Assembly: GCA_963925895.1 (NCBI GenBank)
Contig: CAWUVH010000007.1
Coordinates: 124,001 to 188,000, forward strand
Source: Eutrophovita sp913057845
GTDB lineage: Bacteria > Pseudomonadota > Gammaproteobacteria > Burkholderiales > Eutrophovitaceae
Direction of reading: 5' to 3'
Length of the DNA stretch: 64,000 nt
Below the pieces are notes generated by a model, which was given only the letters and a program-made list of their open reading frames with translations, was not told the origin of the DNA and did not search any database. Position 1 is the stretch's first letter; each line of letters starts with the position of its first letter. Both the position numbers and the translations under genes were made by a program. Of the stretch, positions 1 through 8,069 are shown piece by piece.

Positions 1-491
1 CGACACGCGACAAATAGGTAGTCAGAGAGCCGGTTAAGATATTTTTTTGAAAGCTCCGAGATGCTCTCGTGTTGTTCTAGGCGGACGATACACCGTTCTG
101 CGCGACGACAAACCGCCCTTGCATGGTGACATAGAGCAGCAGCGCGCGAACCGCCCGGTAATATGAATTCCTTTAATGGATGCAGATTTTTGTTAATCCC
201 GTCGAGTTTATTTTCGATTGTTAGGATATCCTCTTCTTTCATTACGCTATAGCCTGGAACGCTGAGCTCGCTCCCAAGGTTGAATAGTTCATGTTGTACT
301 TTGGTCAAAAAATCGGATAGTTCTTTAGAAAGAGGTTCGCAGAGCAGCACGCCGATGATGCAGTTTAGCTCGTCGACTGTGCCGATGGCCTCAATGCGAT
401 CACTGCATTTAAGGGTTCGTGTGCCATCTCCTAGGCCGGTTGACCCAGCATCACCGGTTTTTGTATAAATTTTCGTCAGTCGATTACCCAT
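1..491 (-). CDS. ATP:cob(I)alamin adenosyltransferase, PduO type (3' end cut by window)
   Basis: Transfers the adenosyl group of ATP to cob(I)alamin to make coenzyme B12 in the cytoplasm. The frame opens at the ATG on 491-489 and runs off the left edge, giving about 163 residues of a family usually near 185. The N-terminus reads MGNRLTKIYTKTGDAG, followed by GLGDG and then IEAIGTVDELN, the ATP-binding signature of PduO-type enzymes. Later FILPGGS and CHHARAVCRRAER match the conserved helix that packs over the corrinoid. It stands alone here; the next gene on the same strand ends about 90 bases beyond its start. The PduO type is clear; the physiological B12-dependent partner is not in the window. 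Confidence 0.9.
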   Translation of the reverse strand, partial: MGNRLTKIYTKTGDAGSTGLGDGTRTLKCSDRIEAIGTVDELNCIIGVLLCEPLSKELSDFLTKVQHELFNLGSELSVPGYSVMKEEDILTIENKLDGINKNLHPLKEFILPGGSRAAALCHHARAVCRRAERCIVRLEQHESISELSKKYLNRLSDYLFVAC

Positions 492-580
492 AATTATTTG
501 GTGTTTGGTTAAAGGTTGTTTAAATTCAGCCAGGTAATAATACCCATTAAGCGCTTTTATAGTGTTTCTTTATCGTTGAA

Positions 581-1585
581 TTAATCTTCTAGCGATAGTT
601 CGTTTTTTTCGATTTCAAGGTACCGATACATGACGTTATTCGCGTGGTTCTCATTGTACAGAATCCAGTCTTCAAACTGAGACAATCCGCCATTTTGAGT
701 AGCGCTTAATAGGTCTTGGTTGTCGCTGTAGAGGTTTTGTGTATTGATTTCTAGCGCGTCTAGGTAAGAGATAGAAGTAACAATTGCGGATTTGGTAAGT
801 ATTGGTCCGGTTCCCGGAATGATTGCTGAAATCGGCAGCTCCTGAAGGAGTTCAAGGGATTTTTTCCAGCTATCAAAGTTCGCCTCTTTGAGGCTCGGGA
901 CTATGCCACTAAAGACGACATCCCCGGCAAATAGGATCCCAGATGGAATGTGATAAATCATTAGGGCACCTTGTGAAACGGTATCACCGTGATCTATGAT
1001 TGCTATGTCCTTTAGGGGGTAGTGTGCCAGAAGTTCCATCTCGGCAATGTTTCTTGGAGTATCTACTTGGGTGTATTTCATTTCTTTACCCAAGGTGTCT
1101 TCTAAGTGTTTGATGCAAGTAACGCATCGTTCGTTCATTTGGATGGCTATTTTGGGGTGAGCATAGGTAGTTACTCCGGATTTTCTCAAACTAGATGCAC
1201 CAAGTGCAAATTTACGATCACCTTGAATTACGATCGCTTCTAGAATTTTTTTATGCGATATATCACTAATTTCCGTTAAAACTTGCTGCGCGTGATTATG
1301 AGAAATTCCCGCATTGATGAAGATCCCACTCTGAGAGGTTTCTATGAAACCTATGTTAGCAATCCTTCCTTTATTCTCCATGTTGACAGTTTGCCCAGCA
1401 CCTAAAAATACCCATACTCCGTCGTCAATTTTCAACCTCTCGGCTGAAGCGACGCAGGCTGACATGACTATTGTTATCAGCAGGATATGCTGTAGTCTTC
1501 TAAAAGGCCTATTACAAATTCTTTCTGAGCAGTTGATTTTTATCTCACGCAAAACCGCAGCCTTTTTCATTAACAAGGAACTCAT
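581..1585 (-). CDS. SoxH-like metallo-beta-lactamase-fold periplasmic protein without its metal ligands
   Basis: A secreted MBL-fold protein that aligns along its length with the neighbour at 1588. Both share the IANIGF segment, the AGDVVFS/AGDLVFS strand and the GP turn near the end. It resembles the second SoxH-related metallohydrolase of quinoprotein relay loci. The canonical HxHxDH motif, THVHPDH in the neighbour, reads IQGDRKF here, and the last His (VGHGP in the neighbour) is lost (PGTGP). One His in IDHGD and the Asp of AGD remain. It is therefore probably not a working di-zinc hydrolase. A hydrophobic segment ending SACVASA, about 30-50 residues in, looks like a signal peptide after an unusually long leader. 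ATG 1585 and ATG 1570 are both possible starts, and neither has a good ribosome site. It is head to head with the plus-strand gene. Confidence 0.6.
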   Translation of the reverse strand: MSSLLMKKAAVLREIKINCSERICNRPFRRLQHILLITIVMSACVASAERLKIDDGVWVFLGAGQTVNMENKGRIANIGFIETSQSGIFINAGISHNHAQQVLTEISDISHKKILEAIVIQGDRKFALGASSLRKSGVTTYAHPKIAIQMNERCVTCIKHLEDTLGKEMKYTQVDTPRNIAEMELLAHYPLKDIAIIDHGDTVSQGALMIYHIPSGILFAGDVVFSGIVPSLKEANFDSWKKSLELLQELPISAIIPGTGPILTKSAIVTSISYLDALEINTQNLYSDNQDLLSATQNGGLSQFEDWILYNENHANNVMYRYLEIEKNELSLED

Positions 1586-1587
1586 AA

Positions 1588-2556
1588 ATGATGAGCCGAA
1601 CAAGAAGCATATTCATTTCGATACTCCAAATTTTACTTGTATATTCACTTACTAATCGAGTAGTCATTGCTGATGAGGTCGTCGATTCTACTGTTTATCA
1701 TGTTCAAGAGATTACTTCTGGAAATTTTGTTCATTTAGGGAGCTTCCCTCCCCAAAGCACGCACAATCATGGTGATGTTGCGAATATCGGTTTTATCGTG
1801 GGTTCAGAATGTGTCGCGGTGATCGATACGGGAAGTTCTCTGCATGTCGGGTCATTGTTGAAGGCGGCTATTCGCGGCGTCACAAATCTACCTATATGCG
1901 CTGTAATCATAACGCATGTTCATCCTGATCATCTTTTGGGACTTAATGCGTTCGCGCAAGATCCCACCGTAGCGGTCTATGGCCATCATCGTTTGCCCAA
2001 GCAAATACGGCTACGATCTAAATATTATCTAGAGATGCTGGAGCGGGAGTTGGGCGTTGACCATATCGATAATCATATTATTGATCCCTCGCGGATAACT
2101 GGCGTGGACAGATTGCTCACTATTGACCTGGGTGGTCGAGTGATTGAGATTAAGGCTTGGGATTATGCGCATACCGATAATGATGTGACGGTTACTGATG
2201 TGACGACGGGTACTTTTTGGGCTGGTGACTTGGTTTTTTCAAAACACGTGCCAATACTTGATTCAAATGTTCGACAATACGATCAGGTTTTAGAAGAGCT
2301 ACAATCTCTCGATATCAAGCACTATGTCGTTGGTCACGGCCCCCTAGATAGACCATGGCGTGACTTGGTGGGCGAACAGCGCCGCTACCTCGGGCTTCTC
2401 ATGAAAGAGGTTAGGGCTGCCATCGACGAGGGCGTATCATTAATGGATGCAGTAAATACCATAGGATGGAGCGACCAAAACCGCTGGTTTAACTTCGAGC
2501 TTTATCACCGCCGAAATGTGACAACCACCTATACTGATTTGGAATGGGAAGATTAA
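1588..2556 (+). CDS. SoxH-like periplasmic zinc metallohydrolase of a quinoprotein relay locus
   Basis: Secreted MBL-fold hydrolase of 322 residues. An N-terminal hydrophobic stretch ending VIADE is a likely signal peptide. The metal site is complete: THVHPDH near residue 112, a downstream His in DYAHTDND, AGDLVFS, and a late VGHGP. Proteins of this type, related to SoxH and SoxYZ-linked hydrolases, are known beside PQQ-dependent dehydrogenases, where they are proposed to act on a carrier-bound thiol intermediate; the substrate is unproven. AAGGA lies 8-9 bases before the ATG at 1588, which supports this start. The stop overlaps the start of the SoxYZ-like gene (TAATG), so the two are translationally coupled. 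Operon with 2556-4192. Confidence 0.75.
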   Translation: MMSRTRSIFISILQILLVYSLTNRVVIADEVVDSTVYHVQEITSGNFVHLGSFPPQSTHNHGDVANIGFIVGSECVAVIDTGSSLHVGSLLKAAIRGVTNLPICAVIITHVHPDHLLGLNAFAQDPTVAVYGHHRLPKQIRLRSKYYLEMLERELGVDHIDNHIIDPSRITGVDRLLTIDLGGRVIEIKAWDYAHTDNDVTVTDVTTGTFWAGDLVFSKHVPILDSNVRQYDQVLEELQSLDIKHYVVGHGPLDRPWRDLVGEQRRYLGLLMKEVRAAIDEGVSLMDAVNTIGWSDQNRWFNFELYHRRNVTTTYTDLEWED

Positions 2557-3383
2557 TGATGACTAAGATTAGTGTTATTCAAAAGAGCCTATGCTTTATA
2601 ACTATGGCATTTTTATGCGTGAACACGGCGTGCGCTACCCCTTTTCCTGAACCAGATCATGCCAGCGTTCCAGAATGGCTGGTCATTAAAAATTTGATGT
2701 TTGGCGATCGTGAGATAAAGGACGGGAGCAATGATGTGCTCGCTCTATATCTTAATTCTAAGTTGGATGATTCTTCGACGGTGCCGATTATGGTTAACGC
2801 GTTAATGGATCAAACTGATGATGTTTTTATTGAAACGTTATATCTTATTATTGATCGCAATCCCATTCCCACTGCAGGTATTTTTCGTTTTCATCCAGAT
2901 GCGGGAAAGGTTAAATTAGAAACGCGTTTACGTTTTGAGAAATTTAGCTTCATTCGGGCAATCGTTGAAACCAACACGGGGGAGCTTTATATGGACCAGC
3001 GCTGGGTGCAGGTAAGTGGAGGCTGTTCGGCCCCATCTGGCAAGAATGCTGATGACCCATTGCTCGGGAAAATGCGCTTTCGTATGGAGGACCAATTAAG
3101 ACTTAATGAGCCAAATTTGGTCCAATTTCAAATCAAGCATCCCAATGAATCTACACTTGCTTCAGACCTCGAGCCTGGAGATTCTGCGCGTTTCATAGAT
3201 AAGATTTCAGTTGAATACGACAGAAAACCAATTATGACCGGGGATGTTAATTTTTCACTATCAGATAATCCCATATTTAAGTTCTATTTTTTCCCGAAAA
3301 CCGCGGGCACTTTGTCGGTGCTGGTGGAAGATACACATGACACGATTTTTACCGAGTCTATGGAAGTCCGGCATGATAAGTGA
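2556..3383 (+). CDS. Fused SoxYZ-like carrier protein of a quinoprotein relay system
   Basis: A 275-residue exported protein with a signal peptide (hydrophobic to VNTACATP). The first half resembles SoxY and ends in the motif VSGGCSAP with Cys157, equivalent to the swinging-arm Cys of SoxY. The second half, from about KMRFRMEDQL to the end, resembles SoxZ with its immunoglobulin-like strands. In true SoxYZ the two parts are separate and the GGC motif is at the extreme C-terminus; here the Cys sits at the junction, as in the fused SoxYZ-like proteins known beside PQQ dehydrogenases. The start overlaps the stop of the hydrolase gene; ATG 2559 is an alternative. What is carried on the Cys is unknown; sulfur oxidation itself is not indicated because soxAXBCD are absent from the window. 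Confidence 0.78.
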   Translation: MMTKISVIQKSLCFITMAFLCVNTACATPFPEPDHASVPEWLVIKNLMFGDREIKDGSNDVLALYLNSKLDDSSTVPIMVNALMDQTDDVFIETLYLIIDRNPIPTAGIFRFHPDAGKVKLETRLRFEKFSFIRAIVETNTGELYMDQRWVQVSGGCSAPSGKNADDPLLGKMRFRMEDQLRLNEPNLVQFQIKHPNESTLASDLEPGDSARFIDKISVEYDRKPIMTGDVNFSLSDNPIFKFYFFPKTAGTLSVLVEDTHDTIFTESMEVRHDK

Positions 3384-3463
3384 TAGCCGAGGATAAAGGA
3401 GCCATTGACTCCCAGAGGGGTATCCGATAAAGTTTTGCTGGGAATTTTACAAGGGATACAAAC

Positions 3464-3790
3464 GTGCAAAATATTACGGATTTTTTCAGGACATCATTGC
3501 TCATAATCCTTCTTGCGGTGCCGTCCGCGTTCGCTGCTGGTGATCCAGAGGCTGGTCGGCAAATAAATGCTCAATGTCAAGGTTGTCACGGGATCGTAGA
3601 TTTTAAAACTGCTTTTCCAAAGGTTTATTCGGTTCCTAAAATCGGCGGGCAGAGCTATGATTACATTGTTGTTGCTCTGAAGGCTTACCGAGATGGTGAT
3701 CGCGCCAACAAAACGATGCAGGCAATTGCATCTAACTTGAGTGACCAGGATATCAATGATCTGGCAGCTTATTATTCGCCTACTGAGTGA
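3464..3790 (+). CDS. Small periplasmic cytochrome c, single haem
   Basis: A 108-residue class I c-type cytochrome. The GTG start at 3464 has an AGGGA site upstream. The signal peptide ends near AFAAGDP. A single haem-binding motif CQGCH lies at about residue 39, and the haem-distal Met is probably in KTMQAIASNLS. It resembles the small cytochromes c553/c4-half that accept electrons from periplasmic dehydrogenases. It lies 80 bases after the SoxYZ-like gene and 66 before a second cytochrome of the same design (CVSCH), so the pair may form a functional di-haem unit. Electron transfer to a terminal oxidase is inferred from family and context. Confidence 0.85.
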   Translation: MQNITDFFRTSLLIILLAVPSAFAAGDPEAGRQINAQCQGCHGIVDFKTAFPKVYSVPKIGGQSYDYIVVALKAYRDGDRANKTMQAIASNLSDQDINDLAAYYSPTE

Positions 3791-3856
3791 GTATTAGGTT
3801 TTTAAATTTGATGGAGATGGGTCTAACCTAGTTTTAAGAAAAAGGGAGTTGGAAAG

Positions 3857-4192
3857 ATGTTCAACCGATTTGTGAAGGCTTGTGTTGTTTTAGGGATGTG
3901 CATAGGTTGGTCCGCTCAGGCTGAGGACGAGACCCCCAGAGACGCGGCAAAAATTGTGGGTGAGGTGTGCGTGAGTTGCCATGGTCAGGATGGTAACGCC
4001 ATGGTAATGGGTGCTCCGAAGCTGGGTGGTCAAAAGGCTGATTATTTGGCAAAGGCTTTAATGGATTATCAGAGTGGCGCACGTAACAACGCTATCATGT
4101 CTGCATTCTCAGGTGCACTGTCGCCAGCTGAAATGAAAGCCATCGGTAAGTATTTCGAGGGACAAAGTAGCACGCTATCAGTGCCAAAATAG
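3857..4192 (+). CDS. Small periplasmic cytochrome c, single haem
   Basis: A 111-residue class I cytochrome c with a signal peptide (MFNRFVKACVVLGM to AQAED) and one haem motif CVSCH at about residue 37. PKLGGQKADYLAKAL is typical of the c4/c553 group, and Met in NAIMSAFSGALS is the likely axial ligand. The ribosome site GGGAG lies a few bases before the ATG. It is the last gene of the relay cluster and is followed by a strong terminator hairpin. It probably receives electrons from a periplasmic quinoprotein or from the preceding cytochrome. Both cytochromes share the GGQxxDY segment and may have arisen by duplication. Confidence 0.85.
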   Translation: MFNRFVKACVVLGMCIGWSAQAEDETPRDAAKIVGEVCVSCHGQDGNAMVMGAPKLGGQKADYLAKALMDYQSGARNNAIMSAFSGALSPAEMKAIGKYFEGQSSTLSVPK

Positions 4193-4205
4193 TGGCTCAT
4201 TTCCA

Positions 4206-4246
4206 GCGATAAAAAAAGCCTCAATCTTTGGGGCTTTTTTTATCGC
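4206..4246. terminator. Bidirectional intrinsic terminator between cytochrome c and nth
   Basis: Perfect 15-base arms, 4206-4220 and 4232-4246, of the form GCGATA7GCC / GGCT7ATCGC with an 11-base loop. The A-run on one arm and the T-run on the other let it terminate both the plus-strand cytochrome operon and the minus-strand nth operon, whose stop codon lies inside the right arm. Confidence 0.85.
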
Positions 4247-4875
4247 TTTGATTTGTACTTAAATTCGCATAAGTCGACTATGATGCATTGCTCGCAATCA
4301 GGTGTTCTTGCCTTACAGACGTATCGACCATGTAACAATATCCAGTGATGAGCATTTCTTAAGAACTCTTTAGGGGTGTTTCTCATTAGACCCTGCTCTA
4401 CTTCGTTGACATTTTTCCCCTTAGCAAGTTTCGTTCTATTAGAAACTCTAAAAATATGTGTATCCACCGCAATTGTGGGCTCCCCAAATGCGGTGTTCAG
4501 TACTACGTTGGCAGTCTTTCGGCCAACTCCCGGGAGAGATTCGAGTGCGTTTCGATCTCTCGGTACTTGGCCATTATGTTCGTTGACTAATAGCTGACAT
4601 GTTGCAGCAACATTTTTTGCTTTTGTTCGGTATAGGCCGATACTTTTAATCTCTTCGGTAATCCCTGAAATGCCGAGGCTCGACATTGATTTTGGATTGT
4701 TTGCTATTTTGAAAAGTCGTGTCGTGACTTTATTCACACTGGTATCCGTTGCTTGAGCGGATAACATTACGGCAATTAAAAGTTCAAAGTTACTTTTGTA
4801 TATCAACTCCGTGGTGGGATTTGGATTTTTTTTAGCTAATCGAGTAAAAATTTCTACTCGTTTTATTTTATTCAC
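4240..4875 (-). CDS. nth: Endonuclease III, DNA glycosylase/AP lyase
   Basis: Removes oxidised pyrimidines from DNA and nicks at the abasic site. The 211-residue length is that of the bacterial family. The helix-hairpin-helix LPGVGRKTANVVLN carries the catalytic Lys, and VDTHIFRV carries the catalytic Asp. The C-terminus has the 4Fe-4S loop C-x6-C-x2-C-x5-C (CKARTPDCEQC...C). It lies downstream of the rsxB-like gene with a 28-base gap; the nth/rnfB-like pairing is common in proteobacteria and may reflect shared iron-sulfur biology. Confidence 0.95.
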   Translation of the reverse strand: MNKIKRVEIFTRLAKKNPNPTTELIYKSNFELLIAVMLSAQATDTSVNKVTTRLFKIANNPKSMSSLGISGITEEIKSIGLYRTKAKNVAATCQLLVNEHNGQVPRDRNALESLPGVGRKTANVVLNTAFGEPTIAVDTHIFRVSNRTKLAKGKNVNEVEQGLMRNTPKEFLRNAHHWILLHGRYVCKARTPDCEQCIIVDLCEFKYKSKR

Positions 4876-4903
4876 GTTTGCGTTGCTCTCGACTGATTAA
4901 TTT

Positions 4904-5575
4904 TTAAGAGTTAGAGACTTGAGCCAGTCGTGTACGGGCTATTTCCATGGCCGTTGTAACCCTTATTGCCTTATTTTTAATCAGGGTTAGATCAGCGTCT
5001 TCTTCAGTTTTTTTCAGTTTTAGTTCCGCTGACGCTTTCTCTGTTCTCAATTGCTTACTTTCGTATCTTTCTTGCCATAATGAGGAACGTTTTTTTTGAC
5101 TTAAGTTTATAAGTTCAAGACTCGATGGCTTGTTTGTAGCAATCGCTAGATTTAGTGGCACGATCTCGATGCAGTTAGTCGGGCAGGGGGGTAAGCAAAG
5201 CCCACAACCAGAACACAGGGAGTTAAGAATCGAGTGCACTCGCTTGGCGGCACCCACAATGGAGTCTATAGGGCAGGCATCTATGCATAGCGTGCATCCA
5301 ATACAAAATTGCTCATCAATTAATGCGGTTGCCTCTAGGTTTGAGGGTTGAATGTTAGTGTCCAGAGGAACTACTGGATATGTCGTTATTCGGGCAAGGT
5401 CTTGGATGACCTGTTCTCCGCCTGGAGCACAGCGATTAATGTTTTCTTTTGATTCTGAAATTGCTTGCGCGTAGGCATGACAGTCTTTGTATCCGCAACT
5501 TTGGCATTGGGTTTGCGGTAATATTTGATAAATTTTGTCTACGAGTTTCTTCGAGGGCGTAAGCGTAGTGTTCAT
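4904..5575 (-). CDS. RsxB/RnfB-like ferredoxin protein, soluble form
   Basis: An iron-sulfur electron carrier. The first 60 residues hold the Fe-S domain motif CQSCGYKDCHAYA...C (4Fe-4S), and residues about 90-150 hold two ferredoxin 4Fe-4S motifs, CIGCTLCIDACP and CSGCGLCLPPCP. A charged, probably coiled C-terminal tail follows. Unlike RsxB/RnfB of the membrane complex it has no N-terminal transmembrane anchor, and no other rsx/rnf genes are nearby, so it is probably a stand-alone ferredoxin of this superfamily. It is upstream of nth in the same direction and 10 bases downstream of pyrD. Confidence 0.8.
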   Translation of the reverse strand: MNTTLTPSKKLVDKIYQILPQTQCQSCGYKDCHAYAQAISESKENINRCAPGGEQVIQDLARITTYPVVPLDTNIQPSNLEATALIDEQFCIGCTLCIDACPIDSIVGAAKRVHSILNSLCSGCGLCLPPCPTNCIEIVPLNLAIATNKPSSLELINLSQKKRSSLWQERYESKQLRTEKASAELKLKKTEEDADLTLIKNKAIRVTTAMEIARTRLAQVSNS

Positions 5576-5584
5576 GTTTTTATA

Positions 5585-6622
5585 TTACGCGCTGCGATGT
5601 TCTGCGCGGGATATCACTTGAGCGGAATCCTTGATGAGCTTAGGTCCGCTGTAAATTAAGCCAGAGTAAATTTGGACGAGTGAGGCTCCGGCGTTTATTT
5701 TATCCAGAGCATCTTGTGGTGTAACAATGCCACCGACCCCAATTATGGGAATGGAGCCTTGGGTTAAGTTCGCTAGCTTTTCGATAATTCGTGTTGATAT
5801 TTGAGTTAATAAGCCACCACTTAAACCACCATTTTCGGAGAGGTTTTTAAGCTGCATATCTGGTCTCTGGACCGTTGTATTTGTCGCGATGATGCCGTCT
5901 AGTTGATAGGTTTTTACAGCGTCAACGATACTTTCAATTTGATAGTTGTCGAGATCTGGAGCAATCTTCACGGCTATAGGTTTAAATTTACTATGGACAT
6001 TTTGAAGTATCGCGCGCGTCTCGCTGATATGCCTGAGCAGCCTGTGCAAATTGTCTCTTTGTTGAAGGTTTCGTAGATTTTCGGTATTTGGCGAAGAGAT
6101 GTTGATTGCTATGTAGTCAGCTAGTGGGTACGCCTTCCGCAAGCAGTGCTCATAATCTTGATGGGCATCTTCTATTGGTGTGTCTTTATTTTTCCCAATA
6201 TTTATTCCTATGACTGAATTTCTTTTTGAGCTTTTTACTTTACTAATCAGGTGATCAACACCTTTGTTATTGAAGCCAAGTCGGTTTACTAACGCCTCAG
6301 ATTCTGGAACTCTAAAAAGTCGTGGTTTTGGATTTCCTGCTTGTGGCCTTGGTGTGACGGTACCAAGTTCGATAAATCCAAATCCTAGGTTTTGCAAACA
6401 GTTTATAAAATCACCATTTTTATCTAAACCTGCCGCAAGGCCTACTTTGTTTCTGAAATGCAAACCCATTACGCTGGTCGGGTCCTTGACACATTTGTAT
6501 TTATGGAAAGATAACCCTAACTTATCTGCCTTTTTGAGTCCCCAGAGAGCAAGCTCATGCGCATTTTCAGGGTCGAGTCGAAAGAGGGCTTTTTTCGTGA
6601 TTTCATAAAGTATCGAGGGCAT
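5585..6622 (-). CDS. pyrD: Dihydroorotate dehydrogenase (quinone), class 2
   Basis: Oxidises dihydroorotate to orotate in pyrimidine synthesis and passes electrons to quinone at the inner membrane. The 345-residue length and the N-terminal helical extension (about 40 residues before the barrel) are typical of class 2. Motifs visible: GLAAGLDKNG, FIELGTVTPRPQ.GNPKPR, NRLGFNNKG, and NISSPNTENLR with the catalytic Ser. It lies between bpt and the rsxB-like gene with short gaps, so it is probably cotranscribed with both. Confidence 0.97.
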   Translation of the reverse strand: MPSILYEITKKALFRLDPENAHELALWGLKKADKLGLSFHKYKCVKDPTSVMGLHFRNKVGLAAGLDKNGDFINCLQNLGFGFIELGTVTPRPQAGNPKPRLFRVPESEALVNRLGFNNKGVDHLISKVKSSKRNSVIGINIGKNKDTPIEDAHQDYEHCLRKAYPLADYIAINISSPNTENLRNLQQRDNLHRLLRHISETRAILQNVHSKFKPIAVKIAPDLDNYQIESIVDAVKTYQLDGIIATNTTVQRPDMQLKNLSENGGLSGGLLTQISTRIIEKLANLTQGSIPIIGVGGIVTPQDALDKINAGASLVQIYSGLIYSGPKLIKDSAQVISRAEHRSA

Positions 6623-6634
6623 TTATTCAGAGCA

Positions 6635-7363
6635 TCATAAAGATTCGAGTGGGATCCAGCGGTCTTTTACTAATACCTCAAGGGGGCGAAAACTTTTTTT
6701 ATAGGACATTTTTTTACTATTCTCGATCCAGTATCCGAGGTACAGGTATCGAAGGCCTAATTTTTTACATAGATCCAGCTGCCAACAAATACTGTAGGTG
6801 CCATAGCTGGCTGATTTTTCCTCTGTATCAAAGAATGTATAAACAGCTGATAGCCCATCTTCTAGTTGATCAATAATGCTAACAGCAACTACTTTGTTCG
6901 CATCACGAAACTCAATAAGCTTGGTGTCCACATTGCTTTGAAGCAGGAAGTGTCGGTACTGTTCCTTGCTGTCTTGATCCATACCCCCCCCGTTGTGTCG
7001 GGCACTTTGATATTTAAGATAGAGATCATAGTGTTCAGCAGAGTTCTTTAGGTCTGTCATCGTGGCTACCAGATTGGCGTGTCGACCCACTGCTCTTTTT
7101 TGAGATCTGGATGGCATGAATCTCTTGGTGTCAATTCTTACAGGAGTGCATGCGGAGCATGAATCGCAAGCTGGACGATAGGTAAACGCCCCACTTCGCC
7201 TAAACCCAATACCTACTAGGTCCGAGTAGACAGCCGCGTCTATCTTGTGACTTGGTGTTGCAACTTGCGATCTTGCAAGCTGATCAGAAAGATAGCTGCA
7301 TGCGTAGGGTGCAGTTGTATAAAACTGTAATTGATTGGTGGGAAGATCTCTAAAGTCACTCAT
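6635..7363 (-). CDS. bpt: Aspartate/glutamate leucyltransferase (Bpt, N-end rule)
   Basis: Attaches Leu from Leu-tRNA to N-terminal Asp or Glu of proteins, marking them for ClpS/ClpAP degradation. About 242 residues. The N-terminal domain has the Cys-rich signature (APYACSYL and ACDSCSACTPVRI), and the C-terminal GNAT-like half contains YSICWQLDLCKKLGLRYLYLGYWI. I chose ATG 7363 because GGGACAATTAACC precedes it and it starts 2 bases after the aat stop; an in-frame start at 7378 would overlap aat. The aat-bpt pair joins the two leucyl-transfer routes of the N-end rule. Confidence 0.93.
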   Translation of the reverse strand: MSDFRDLPTNQLQFYTTAPYACSYLSDQLARSQVATPSHKIDAAVYSDLVGIGFRRSGAFTYRPACDSCSACTPVRIDTKRFMPSRSQKRAVGRHANLVATMTDLKNSAEHYDLYLKYQSARHNGGGMDQDSKEQYRHFLLQSNVDTKLIEFRDANKVVAVSIIDQLEDGLSAVYTFFDTEEKSASYGTYSICWQLDLCKKLGLRYLYLGYWIENSKKMSYKKSFRPLEVLVKDRWIPLESL

Positions 7364-7365
7364 GG

Positions 7366-8061
7366 TTAATTGTCCCAAATGTGCGTTGATCGATCAATGA
7401 TTCCCTCAGTTGGCTGTATGAATTTGGATAGCAGAGCCTCAAATTTATCGCGGCTTACCATTTCGGCTCCCAGTGATTCGAGATGACTCGAGTAGACCTG
7501 GCAATCAATTATTTCGACGTTTTCGGCAATTAATGTATCCACAAAAGTTGTTAGTGCAACTTTGGATGCATCAGATTCGAATGAAAACATAGACTCCCCA
7601 AAAAACACACGACCAATAGATACGCCATAGAGCCCACCAACAAGCTCTCCATTCAACCATGTTTCTACTGATCTTGCGACCCCAAGGTTGAATAGCCGGG
7701 TGTAAGCGAGCAACATTTCTTCGGTTATCCAGCTGTTTGAATCATCACGTCTTTTCGGGCCGCAGTTTTTGATTACTTCTTCAAACGATTGATTGATAGT
7801 TACTTCAAACATTTTTTTTCGTAATGTTTTTTGTAAGGATCGAGATATTTTTAGATCTTTAGGGCGAAGTATTAGTCTTGGATTTGGCGACCACCAAAGC
7901 ACGGGTTTGTCGTTTGTAAACCAGGGGAAGATTCCTGAGCGATAAGCGCGAATTAACGTTTTTGGAGATAAGTCTCCTCCGATTGCAAGGAGGCCATCAG
8001 GATCTTTTAGCGCAGTGTTGGTTGGGGGGAAGGGGTCCCCGGGGTTTAAAACAGGAACCAT
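7366..8061 (-). CDS. aat: Leucyl/phenylalanyl-tRNA-protein transferase
   Basis: Transfers Leu or Phe to N-terminal Arg/Lys of proteins in the bacterial N-end rule. The 231-residue length is normal. The family signature is complete: FPPTNTALKDPDGLLAIGGDLS, YRSGIFPWF, PVLWWSPNPR, and later VETWLNGELVGGLYGVSIGRVFFGESMFS and IDCQVYSSHLESLGA. It is the upstream partner of bpt, 2 bases apart. Confidence 0.96.
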   Translation of the reverse strand: MVPVLNPGDPFPPTNTALKDPDGLLAIGGDLSPKTLIRAYRSGIFPWFTNDKPVLWWSPNPRLILRPKDLKISRSLQKTLRKKMFEVTINQSFEEVIKNCGPKRRDDSNSWITEEMLLAYTRLFNLGVARSVETWLNGELVGGLYGVSIGRVFFGESMFSFESDASKVALTTFVDTLIAENVEIIDCQVYSSHLESLGAEMVSRDKFEALLSKFIQPTEGIIDRSTHIWDN

Positions 8062-8069
8062 TTCTAGTT

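Noticed and set aside
280..468. Small plus-strand frame at the window start
   Set aside because: Antisense to the cobalamin adenosyltransferase gene, which has clear family motifs.
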